This document shows, piece after piece, positions 53,701 to 64,000 of a DNA stretch of 64,000 nt. The position numbers and the translations under genes are program-made. The notes below the pieces were generated by a model. The model saw nothing but the letters and a program-made list of their open reading frames with translations, ran no database searches and was not told the origin of the DNA. The DNA lies in the NCBI GenBank assembly GCA_008921705.1, contig VFFE01007601.1:132109-196108 (forward strand), read 5' to 3'. Source of the DNA: Burhinus oedicnemus (Eukaryota > Chordata > Aves > Charadriiformes > Burhinidae). Positions within the stretch are counted from its first letter, which is position 1, and every line of letters begins with the position of its first letter.

Positions 53701-56700
53701 ATTAGTATCATAGACTCTGCTATGAAAAACCATGTAGAGAGTTGCATACAGGTCCTGACAGCACTTGCCCCACATGTGTGCTCTTCTGCCTCCATGACAA
53801 TTAGCTAAACCTAGTTTGACGGGAGATTCTGTGCTCTACTTTCAAAAACCTTACGCTGCCGGCATAAACACACGCCATAGTGAGATATTACTTGGTGAGT
53901 TTTCTCATACCAGAAATTTTTGTGGGTAACTACTATAAACCTACCAGCTACAGAAAAAAAATACCTCTGCAACTATCTTCTTCTAAATATTTGTTTCTTA
54001 TTTAAAATAACCTACTCAAAGAGAAATAAATCTTGCTGTTTGTGTCTGCATGCAATTCAGACTATAGCTAAACTATAACAAATTTGTCTTTGTGTGTGAC
54101 TGGGAGAACCCTAACTGCTTATTCCCACCTATTAAGAGGGAGAGATCATCAGCTATGTTTATCCATCCAGGCAAACTGGATGTCTTATTTGGCTGAATAG
54201 TAAGCTATATCAGAAGCATATCATATACCACCGTAAGACTACGTGGCTCAAATAAGTAGCTAAACTGAGTTCTCCTCCATCCTCAGTCACAGCTCCCACT
54301 GGGAGGAAGAATGGAATAAGAAAATCAAACTAAATAAGGCCCTTTCATTAGTTTAATTTCTATAGTTCAATGCTGTTTACATAAGAAAATGATGGCTATA
54401 GATTTTTCACTTCTTAAGAACAGCACAAGTGAAAAATGTATATCAAAATTTCAGCATCAACGGACTGCAGATAAATATGTGCAAAAGAAATGCTTAAATC
54501 ATTTGGCTGGTGTTTTTTAAGAATTGAGTTTGCCCCAAACTTTTCACTTACCGTTTGGCCAGTGAAGTCTGACTTCTGGAACTGCTCTCTCTTCTATCGG
54601 ATCTGTCTCTGATTTACTAATTTTCTACTTTAAAACTGGAGGCTTTAAAGCAGATAGCTATCACTAGCTCAGATCTGAGCACTGTGAACCACAGTCTGTT
54701 ACAGGAAAACAGAAATTCTAAGTTCAGACCCTCAAATATTGTTTTCTAATGCAATTTTCTTGGAATGGTACTGTAGTAAGAATAATTGTAAGAATAAAAG
54801 TAAAAAGTGCTCTAAACAACTTTCAGGAAGATCCGGAAGAATTAATTTTGCTAAAAAATCTTTCACAAGTTGACTTTGCATTTTAAATGCCTACAAATTA
54901 ATTAAATAAATTGTCTTAAACACAACAAATACATTCTACCTCTCTAGTATTTACACAAAGCTAGTACTTCAGACCTGGTAAATTCCTACTACTATCAGAA
55001 GACACATTATTTGATTTCCACTCATTTACTGTGAAACCACAGAAAAAGCTTACCAGCCACCCTCATCTGATTGCATATGTGGTGCCCAGTTTTGTGGCCC
55101 AGCTTTTCAGCTAACATTGTTCATCTTCAGCTGCCTAAGTTAATGCACCTTATGTTGGCCAGAGAAAAAAAAAAACATCAGAACTTCTGAACTGCTTTTG
55201 GACACTTTGGCTGCACATCTGTGTGTCCCACTGCCCCCAGGGTATAAACTCTAAATAACATCAGTTCCACATCCTGAAGCTTGTGACTGAAAAGTGCTAT
55301 TTTCATACTAGATGTAAAGCCAACATTTCACTGAAAGTGTAGAAACTGATGTCTCTGCAAGGGTAAGCCTGTTTTCTGGCTGAAGAACAAGAAAAATGAA
55401 TGCTGTAATTCCAACATAGAGAGTCCCATCTTCCACCCAATATGGATGTGGGAGGAGAAATACTGAGCCATCATTTCATTACAAAACACTTAATTTTGTT
55501 CTGGCAGCTGGTAGGACCCCAGCTGTCCCTTTCACTTTCACCCTGTGACAAACACATAGAGTGCTGTAATAATTTCAAGCATGAAAATGAAGAAAAGATG
55601 AACAATAGTGAGTTGCTAAGAATGCTCATTTACATGGGATGTTATCCTGACTGTCCGAAATGGCTTCTTTCTCTGTTAGCCCAACTGTATCAAGAGCTTT
55701 TGGCCATATATCTAGCATGATTGTGGGACAGATTAGATCTTAAATATTTCTTGTGATTAAATAAAGAGGTGTCAGGTTTTAGTTTATTGACAGTAATGGT
55801 TTGGTTAGTAGCTGGTATTTCTGCTTCATACAGCTCCTAAAAAGGAAATTACCAGTATAAGAGAAGATTTTTCCCTATGAGACTGAAAAATTACAAGAAA
55901 ACCATATATATGTCATAAAATATCAATTTTCAGACTGTTTCTCATTAAAATATGCTTTAACTATTGGTAGAAGAACCATGGGGTGTATGAAAAGGAATTA
56001 CATATGATTGAATGTCTCAATTACACTCCATAATAGCAATGAAGACACTGGAAAATCACTCTGCTTCAGTGACCTACCTAGAGGTCTGCTAAGGGCAAGC
56101 AGAGAGCTGGGTTTCAGAAGGGAAAAGCACATAAACAGGGAGGAAGGGGAGGAAACAGCTGCTGTTATAATGGTATATTTATACACTAGTTTACAGCGTT
56201 AAACATTTCACAATTTAAAAAAGTGATCTGTAACACATTGGATCAGACTCAGCAGAGTATGTCTTACTCTGCTGGAATCACTGGAACTTCACTGGTGACA
56301 ACTCTTGTCCACCCTACAGAAATAAACTCAGTATAAGCAGCCATTTATATCACACGAAACTTCTCCAATACAGACTTTTTTTTGAGATAATGTGACTGCA
56401 AATATCAGTAAACTTTTCATCCACTGCAGAGAGCCCACCCTTAAATTGTATTTAGCTCTTGATGCTGAATTGAGAATGTTCAGAGAAAGCACTGCAGATA
56501 AACTATCCTTACTAAAGTAGAAAAACAGTGTCATTTCCTCAGCCGAAGTCCACTTAGCACATTTACTATCACCAGTAGTAGTTGCTACAAAGCACAGATG
56601 CAGCAAAATGTAGATTACAGAGCTTAAAAACTAAGCTTCTCTAAAAAATGTTTATCAAAAGAAGTGAATAATTTAATTCTAGGACATTAGTATAAACAAA

Positions 56701-58461
56701 AGTCTTAGAGACTGTCTTTTGGAAACTTGGTTATCTTCATATAGTTACAGGGTTGTTCCCTTACAGAACAGGTTACAGTCCCTATAGACTGAGGCTTCCC
56801 CTTAGTCAAATTTACTAATTAATCATCTGACAGAAACTATAGTAACCTTTCTAAACTTGGGGCTAGAGAAGCAGTGGTTCCGTTTTGGAAAACAGCTGGC
56901 AGTTCATGTAGTAAGACTTTGGGGAGGGCTGGGGAGGACAGAACGGCATGGAGATTACAGAATAACAGTTCAACTAACGAAGCTTGACTTTGGGTTGTTG
57001 GATGACATGAAAAAAAATATCCTCAAGTGTCTCCAAAGAGACGGGGCACTAAAGAGTTTATCTGTGACAAGCCCCTTTGTTTCTGCAGTCATCAGTGAAG
57101 ATACAGCGAAGGAAATGGAGGAGCTGCAGTTATGCATTTGCAATACACAAAGTCCTTGTTTTCCCACTAGGCACTGCAGACTAGCAATTGTCCATTCACA
57201 GCACATATCACATCCTCTGCATTTCAGAGCTAATATTTTTGCAGTCCTTAAGCTAGCATGCTTCAGCCTAGCCTAGGTGTTTTTTGTAACCCTTTGGGGT
57301 GCACTGCCTGAGGTAGGTGTGCTCATGTTCCGTTCCTTGTTGTACGGATTGTTTTTTCAGGTATTATTTTTAAAGTTAAACTAAAAGGTTTTCAAACTGC
57401 AGAGGGTTTTTGTCTACAGCAACATCTCAAATAGAGCTGTAAAAAGTCTCATTTCACAAACTGGAAAGATGTGAAGATTGAGCACACCTGTATATTAATA
57501 CAATTAACAATAGAAATCGGCTGTGTTGGCTGAAATAATTTTTAATAACACTCATACACAAACACACGAGCTCTGACAAGTGGCTCCTCCTCTTGTATTT
57601 TAGAATCACACTCCTGAAAACAATGTTTTTTTATGCTAGCAGTTGCTTTCGTTTCCTGCAGCACACACTGTTCACTCTAGTGCTGCAATATTCATTCAAG
57701 TCAGATCACTAGCTCGAATATGAATTGAACCTATGTGCCAGCGAACAGACGTCAGGCTACATTACTTCAACTTCCAAGCAAATTTCCACTTTTCTCTGTT
57801 TAAGTAGCAAAAGCTATCCGAAAACTGGTGTTGATATAAGACGATCAGCTCCCTCCCTTCCCACTGGGGACCTGCTTGTAAGTCAAAGTGCAGGCTGCTT
57901 CTTAATTTTGAACTTCTGAACCCAAATCAAGTAAAGCAATCTTAGCATGTCATAAAAAAAAAAAAAAGATGCGGTACATGCACGCCTAAAATTGAGGCTG
58001 ATACAGTTTTCTGCTTGATCTGTTTATTTCCAACTCTTTCTCTCTCTGTTCTAACTCTCAGAGAAACTCGCAGCCCCCTCAGGATAAGAACGAATTTCTG
58101 CTTTCTTCTCCCTTCATCTAAGCCAGCCAAGTCCCAGGTCTCCTCTCCTGCCACAGAACAGTAGGGAAAGATATAGGAAAAGCAATCACACTTTCCTCAG
58201 TGGGGTCAGAAAGGACTACAATAACAGATTCTTTCTGCAATCTTCTTTCGCCATCAAATGGTTAAATCAACATAAGTTAAAATTTTCATCTAGTTTGAAT
58301 AAAGAGAAAAAGGGAGGAAATTCAAAAACCGGTTGCTGTAGTAACAATCACCAGTAAAAATCTTTTCCACCGAATAATAGTATTATCTCCCTCTCCCCCT
58401 CACAATTTTAGATCCCCTTCAAAAATAATCATGCTGCCTCTTTTAGATTTGCTGTACATAC
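47718..58461. other. no gene recognised; possible regulatory blocks
   Basis: About 10.7 kb of AT-rich DNA. A block at 52530-52670 has several TAATTA/ATTAAT cores. A possible 77-bp minus-strand exon (48901-48977) has a CAG|GTAAGAG donor. The longest frame, 139 codons at 56857-57276 on the plus strand, starts MGLEKQWFRFGKQLAVHVV and matches no family I know. T and A runs occur near 51830-51841 and 57954-57966. Confidence 0.45.
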
Positions 58462-58935
58462 CTCAACCATTAAACAAGACATTTAACCATAGTGGCAGTT
58501 CTGTGACCTTTGAATGCCGTGAAATCTCTAAGCGGTGCAGCTTGTTCATGAAGACTTGCACTGCAGAATCCAGTAACTGCATCCAGGATTAGGAATAGAA
58601 TTAAGTAACAACAGCAAACAAAAATAAAAATAAAAATTAAAAAAAGAAAAGAAAAGAAAGCCTCCCCAAGTCCCCCAACCCAGCCAATAAAACCACCTTA
58701 AGAAGCGAAAAGACTCGGGAAGAGAGTGCACTTTTCTGCCAGTGTCAGAGCTGGGGTAGAGCTGAGCTTGCTGCAGTCTGCCTGCCTGTGTTAGCCAGCC
58801 GAAGGCCGTGCAGGGCTGGGAGGTGCTGTCAACCGCCACAGGCGCGGGAGAGCAGACCAATCCGCGTCCGCACTCCCAGCTCCGTGGAGTGAAGCCTTTT
58901 CTGTTTATGTTTCCTCATTTCAGGAGTGACGTCAA
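58462..58935 (-). promoter_or_regulatory. candidate CpG-rich promoter and first exon, minus strand
   Basis: The most GC-rich spot I found: 108 of 180 bases at 58741-58920 are G or C by hand count, and nine CpG dinucleotides fall between 58807 and 58931 in otherwise CpG-poor DNA. A perfect palindromic cAMP-response element TGACGTCA lies at 58927-58934 and a CCAAT box at 58857-58861. Both can work in either orientation. Reading the minus strand, a strong splice donor GAG|GTATGTAC follows at the 58462/58461 boundary, about 340 bp from the GC core. Any exon here would be mostly untranslated: a 28-codon frame starting MNKLHRLEI ends at a TGA just before the donor. An A-rich tract (plus strand, 58617-58659) lies inside. 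This is consistent with an alternative first exon or a lncRNA promoter, but it is not proven. Confidence 0.35.
58617..58659. repeat. A-rich simple repeat (AAAAT/AAAAG-like)
   Basis: Imperfect repeats of AAAAT followed by AAAAG units on the plus strand. Confidence 0.85.
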
Positions 58936-61254
58936 AGGGTTTAGTTTTTCCTCTGCATGTGCTATCAATTTTAAACGACTGCTGTGGGAAGAACGTGGCA
59001 GTGATTTAGGCAGGCTCCCCTACTCGAAAGAAACCAGAGTCATAATTTATCCGTCCTGGATTTAGCTTAGGAATATTTTATAATGAGAGGTACCAGAAAG
59101 ATCCAAAATATCCTCACAAAATGGGGAAAGGCTATAAATATGCTTATATATATTGAAGTGTTCTTAAATATACCAAGTCTGTTTCCCAGTGAGAGCTGTT
59201 ATCTCTATGGGTTGTGGCGCAAAATCAGACCTGAGTCTGCCCTTGCCCTGAAGTAAATCAGGAACTGCTTCTCTAAATTCAGCGGTGTCACGCCAGTGTA
59301 AACCTGGCGAAAGAGATAAGACTGAGACGACTGTACACATCCCTTTATCAGTCAGCGCTAGCTAGACTGCAAATTAGCAAACTTCTTTCATTCCCGTGTC
59401 AGTCACCGATGCAGTCACCCTTAAGGTCTGCTGCTCCGGGCAAACACCCGTTCCACCAGCAGATCGCAGCCCAGCCGTGCTTGCCTACGAGCTCTGCAGT
59501 GGACCACCACACAGGGTGTTATTTCATACCAAAGCCCACATCAAAAGGCACGAGGCACTGGTAAAGCCTGGCTTCTTGGAGCACCGCATCTTTGTCAACA
59601 GAGAAGCTGTGCAGCTGAAGCTTCAAAAAACAAGTAACATACTTCAAGGTCAATTAGCGTGGGCAACAGAGGTCACAACAGCACAAGATAATTGATAGGA
59701 GGTCAGTTGACAATGATAACTGTTTAGTTATCTTCATCATTTTAATTTTATTGATTTGCTCTTCTAGGGATTCCTTTCAAAGAGATTGGTTTATGAGGCA
59801 CAGTTCATTCCTAAAAAGCCTTAAGAGTCTAACATTTAATTTTAAAATACATATAAGTGCTTTTGAAAGTGGACAGGCTGACAGCTCTTGAGAAAGAAAT
59901 TTCTCAATGGTCCCTGGACAAGGTACAAAAATAGTAGAAGGAATAGGAGCTTCTCCATGACCACCAACAGACGCTACCGTAATGTTACTCCAGAGAGGCC
60001 AAAATAGTTAATGATTTTTTTCTCACTGAAAGGTCTGCCTGTGCCATCACTGCTAATGTAATCAGCTTCAGCAACAAACGTAAGGGGTTATGGTGTTGTA
60101 AATGCTGGTCTAACATATGAAAAAGTATTAAATAAGTTAGAGATATACAAAATCAATTAGAGCTCATTAAGTTCATCTGACCGTACTTAGAGAACCGTAT
60201 GAAGCAATCTGGAATGCATAAATAGGAATATTATTTGTAGTACACAGAAAATCATCATGTTACTCTTCACTCAGCATTGGTGAGGGGGCAGCTGAGTATT
60301 GCACTTTGGGAATTGCACTTCAGGGACCAGTTTTGGGAATGTCAGTTCAAAACGATAGGGGTTCCAGTGAGAATGATCTGGAGTCTGCGAGGAAAGGCTG
60401 AGATTGACATTGTTTAGTCCAAAAAAGGATAGTTGATAAGAATTATTAACTATATAAAGGATACATTTATCTAAAAAAAAATAAACAATACTAGAGTTTA
60501 TTCTTTGGCCTGGAGATGTTATCTGGCCTTTAAAGTCTTTTACAGCCTTCGTGACGACATAGCTGCATCTGAGCTGGTAATAAGTCTCAAACTGTGTTTG
60601 GGAAGTGATTAGGGCCATGTTCACTTTCTGTAAGGGCCCGTTCTAGGAACATGACATTGTAGATAATCAAGGTCCACTGTCCAGGCCTGCGTTCTGGCTG
60701 TTTATTTTACTAGCATAGATATAGGCAGTTTGCAAAGAAGGCGGCAATAAATTTTTCTCCATGTTCATTGTGGCTAGAACAAGTAAACTGCAGCAGAGGA
60801 AAGTTGTTTGACATAGGAAAAACTAAAGGTAGGAGAGTGAAGTACTGAAATAGATAGGCTGTGATAGTCCGCAGTGTCCTATTACTGGCTATTTTTAAAA
60901 GTATGGTTAGGCAACCATCATTCATGAGCAGCTTTGACATAGGTGATCCTACTTTGGAGTATTGAGGTAAGAGTAGGAGATTTCTGAATGTCTATTCTGA
61001 TCCCATTTTTTTCCGTTTTCTGCATTTTAGCATCAATCTTAATAATTTGACACTGTGTTTCATGAATTAGGGTCCTTGTACATTCAAGTTCTGCAGAAAG
61101 TCTTAGATGGGTATTGTCTTGCTCCTAAAGAAGCTAGAGGTTACTTCAGCTGCTGGGAATCATGTGGCCCTCTGACAATAAGTGGTCGCTGTGGTTTTTT
61201 TGATGTAGATGCTTCTTGGGTGACAAGATGGAGAAGCCTAGAAGCACTTATGAT
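58936..61254. other. no gene recognised
   Basis: Mixed-composition sequence. Frames at 59396-59695 (plus, 99 codons) and 60271-60624 (minus, 117 codons) show no domain or splice context that I recognise. Confidence 0.5.
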
Positions 61255-62115
61255 TGCAGTTTCTATTTAGGCAAAGATAATCTCAAATGAGCACACGCAT
61301 GTAAGGATGGGAAAGAGAATGCATGGCTGTGCAGAGTGTTACCAGGAAGACCTTGGTTTCCTCAGCATAACCACGTGCTTCCATCATGGGATGGGAAGGA
61401 CTGCTGAGCAGAAATGGGCTCCACTTAACAAAGAAAGAAGGAAAAGCTTTAGCATAGATTTGCTAATCTGCTCATATTTGTGCTAAAATATCCATTCAGG
61501 CTGGTGTCATAAGTGTCCAAATAAATGTGACCCACAGTGGCCTACACAGAAAAGGTGAAAATATGAAAACTCTATGATTCTTTAAAAAATGTCATCAGAG
61601 GAAGAAAAAGAAGGAAGCAAACCAACTGATGTTCAGCCTAGATGTCTCTACACTGATGTAAAATGTACCAAAAATAATAGGAGGAACTGGAAAACTTAAT
61701 GCAAGATCAAAATTACAACTTAATTGACATAACAGAAACTTGGTAGGGTACAGTCATGTGAATATGTGACTGGAATACTAATACTGAAGAGCACAGCTTG
61801 TTCAGGAACAACAGGAGGGAAAAAGGTGAAGGAGATTATGCCACATATCTCACTCAGATATTCAGAATGCAGCAGGAAACATGTATTGTAAAGTCTGAAT
61901 GATAATACAAAGGAAAATGATATAGGCATTATTGGGGGATCTGCTGCAGATCCAGGCAGATCAAGTCGTAAATCTTTTTCTTAGCAATTAGCAGGATTGT
62001 CTTATGCACAGAACTTGGCCATAATGGGACATTTTAATCATGCAGCTCTTGGAAATCTCTTGCACATGATAGAATGGAAGGCTCTGTGTATGGACAGACA
62101 AAAAGATGCCTCCTT
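61255..62115 (+). mobile_element. eroded CR1 spanning ORF1 end and ORF2 endonuclease start
   Basis: Translated blocks match the CR1 body, not its usual 3' end. NAWLCR (about 61319-61337) and EGLLSRNGLHLTKKEGKALA (about 61396-61455) correspond to the C-terminus of CR1 ORF1, the esterase-like (SGNH) region. Farther on, RCLYTDV (about 61640), LIDITETW (61719-61743), DWNTNTEEHSLFRN (about 61770-61810) and LAIMGHFNHA (62017-62046) correspond to the N-terminal apurinic-type endonuclease of ORF2. The metal-binding Glu of the ITETW block is kept. The catalytic GDFN motif reads GHFN, so Asp is lost. Frames change between blocks and stops are frequent, so the copy is old and dead. Both ends are approximate. 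Most CR1 copies are short 3' pieces, so an internal 5' piece is unusual. Confidence 0.75.
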
Positions 62116-64000
62116 CCTAAACTACCTTCCACTTTCTTCCTGCCTCTTTATTTCTACCCTGGTCATCTTTAGGAAGGGCTCCAGCATGGGACCGCATATC
62201 GCTCTTCATATTGCTGTCAATGACATCTGAGGCAGTATAGTAGTTTTAGAGTGTGGGAATAAGGAGTGGAAAAAGATGTGTCCTTTTCAAGCTGCTGCCA
62301 CTGCTGAGTGAATTCATGCCTAACTCCTCCTTTCCACATCCCTCAGCTCCTCCTGAAATTGCTCTGAAATGCAAGGTTGTAGATGATAAAGTAACTCCCA
62401 AAAGTGGACATGTAAGTCTGAGGATGCTGAAGACTGTGATAAAACTTGTCCTTCGCTAAGTGTGTGGCAGCTTTCTTTGTTGGGGGACAATAAAGGTGAA
62501 GAACTAGTGCAGAGCCTCAGTCTTCTGTAATGATGAAAAGAAAGGAAGGAGAGGATGGACAACCACAGTCAAAGAAGCATAGTGTCCAGGAAGTTTGTAC
62601 TTATCCTAGCCCACAACAACAGATATACTACTCTTCCAGGTGAGTTTGTATGTTACACTGGATATATTGCTGTTGGGAAGCTATTTAAGGCAGATTTCTC
62701 CAGGCTGAATCCTGTGAAATGGCTGGATAGTGACTAGATGTGGATGTCCTCTGCTGGTTTATTTACAAATTAATGCCCTCAGTTAGCTTTTTAACCTTGT
62801 TACAGGTGCAATGAGTGGCTGGAATCACCCTTGGTGCACCGTCTGTGGAACAGAGTCCCATATGGTTCTCTTCTTCACCTGGGATCTGTGAAATGTTTTC
62901 AGTGTATTTACAAACAGCCTGTATGAACTGTCAGAAGATGCTGTTGGCTAGTGATTAGCCGAGGTTCAGGGTTGTCTGGAATGATCCAAGGGCAGGATGC
63001 AGAAGGCAGTGTGACTCAGACAAGCACGGAGGTAGATAAGGGCATGATGTGTTTCAGAGCGAGGTGGTCCCCAAAGGAGGACACAGATTGCTGGTAGGAC
63101 TGTAGACCTCATTTTTCTGACCCATAAAGCTGGTGTGTTGGTGAGTGGTTTAGACTTCTGGGCTTGACTTCATCTGACAAACTGCTGTCATAACAAGGTT
63201 ACGCCGCTCCTGAGAAAGGTGTCTGCAACAAAGAGACAGTCTCCAGCTCCCGCAAACTTATCAGTGCATATTCTGTCTGGCTTTCTAGCCTTGACCCTTC
63301 CTACTTGTTGTCAGACCTCTTTTCCAATATGATCTAGAAATTCAGCTGTTTCGCAAATAACTTTCCTCTAACTGTCCCCTATGGCCTACCAGAGTTCCCA
63401 ATCTCCTTTCCATTAGGTATCTGCTCTAATCTGAAGTCCTGAGTGAAAAAAAAAAAAAAAAATTCTCTATATTACTTTGTTTCTTTTAGCTTTCTCTCTC
63501 CGTGGACAGTGCAAAACCAAGGACATACTCCAGGGAGAAAGGTTCATCTCTTACAAAACTTGCTGCAACTCAAATACAGTTCAGGAACCTCAGTTTGGAA
63601 GTAGTTGTGGACAACAGTTGTGATCTGAGCCCAGCTGTAATAGTGGGTTCCCAGGCAAGTTGGGCTGACCATAAACATTGCCCTGGCAAAGGAGAACACA
63701 AAGGCATTTGGGCAGAGGGTCAGCATTGTGGATTTGTGAACAGCCTCCTGTTTCACAGGGCAGAAAAGGAAAACTAGGCACGTACAGAGCTTCAGGTGCC
63801 CATACGTAGGTACCCTCAGGATTTTGGCAAGTAGAGTACTGAAAGAAAAGGAAATTTACACAGTAGGAGAGGTAAAGAGTGCTTTTGGATCTGGGTGCAT
63901 GAAAGTCCCTAAGTAACAATAGATTAATTAGATATGACTGTCTATGTATTATTTGTAATACTTTTTCTATCAAGGCCAGGGACAAAGCACCTAGATAGAA
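62116..64000. other. no gene recognised; poly(A) run
   Basis: No recognisable protein or repeat beyond a 17-A run at 63446-63462. Overlapping frames of 131 codons (63590-63985, minus) and 91 codons (63502-63777, plus) lie on opposite strands and match nothing I know. Confidence 0.5.
63446..63462. repeat. poly(A) run
   Basis: Seventeen consecutive A on the plus strand. Confidence 0.95.

Noticed and set aside
58476..58562. 28-codon minus-strand frame MNKLHRLEI...
   Set aside because: Too short, no known homologue, and its stop precedes the putative splice donor; treated as untranslated sequence if an exon exists at all.
62695..62715. TTCTCCAGGCTGAA, a CR1-like phrase
   Set aside because: Flanking bases do not follow the CR1 sequence on either side; short chance match.

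Overview
The window looks like avian nuclear DNA, most likely from a non-galliform bird: AT-rich, with almost no open reading frames above about 140 codons. The diagnosis rests on the repeats. There are at least six fragments of CR1 LINEs, the dominant retroposon of birds and other sauropsids, several still carrying the CATAGAAT-type octamer tail or the conserved C-terminal codons of the CR1 reverse-transcriptase ORF. There is also one solo LTR of the TGTCGTGGTTT...CCAGGACA type that I recall from many bird genomes. No rRNA, tRNA, CRISPR, operon or bacterial signal is visible. I could not identify any protein-coding gene by name, and most of the 64 kb is intergenic or intronic sequence.

Layout. 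1-452: CR1 fragment on the minus strand, running off the left edge, with the last codons of its ORF2. 940-1440: a purine-rich stretch with broken coiled-coil-like reading frames, possibly a decayed retrocopy. 2890-5565: three minus-strand segments bounded by good splice signals whose phases agree; this is a speculative 3' end of a gene. 5821-5870: a CTCCT pentanucleotide repeat. About 5.9-29.1 kb: nothing recognised beyond homopolymer runs. 29115-29392: an old L3-like CR1 relic. 30605-31210: a stop-riddled coiled-coil pseudogene candidate split by a short CR1 insertion (30767-30923). 32277-32995: a solo LTR with a 5-bp target-site duplication (CAACT). 40926-41217: an internally deleted CR1. 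47417-47717: the best-preserved CR1 3' end, on the plus strand. 58462-58935: the most GC- and CpG-rich spot, with a perfect CRE, a CCAAT box and a minus-strand splice donor; this is a candidate promoter and first exon. 61255-62115: a heavily eroded CR1 piece spanning the end of ORF1 and the endonuclease part of ORF2.

How it fits together. The window is a repeat graveyard of several ages: the L3-like relic and the ORF1/ORF2 piece look oldest, while the 47.4-kb CR1 and the solo LTR look youngest. The possible functional content is the promoter-like island near 58.8 kb, the splice-signal chain near 3-5.5 kb, and a few AT-rich blocks with clustered TAATTA sites that could be conserved regulatory elements. 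None of these can be confirmed without alignment to other birds or RNA data.
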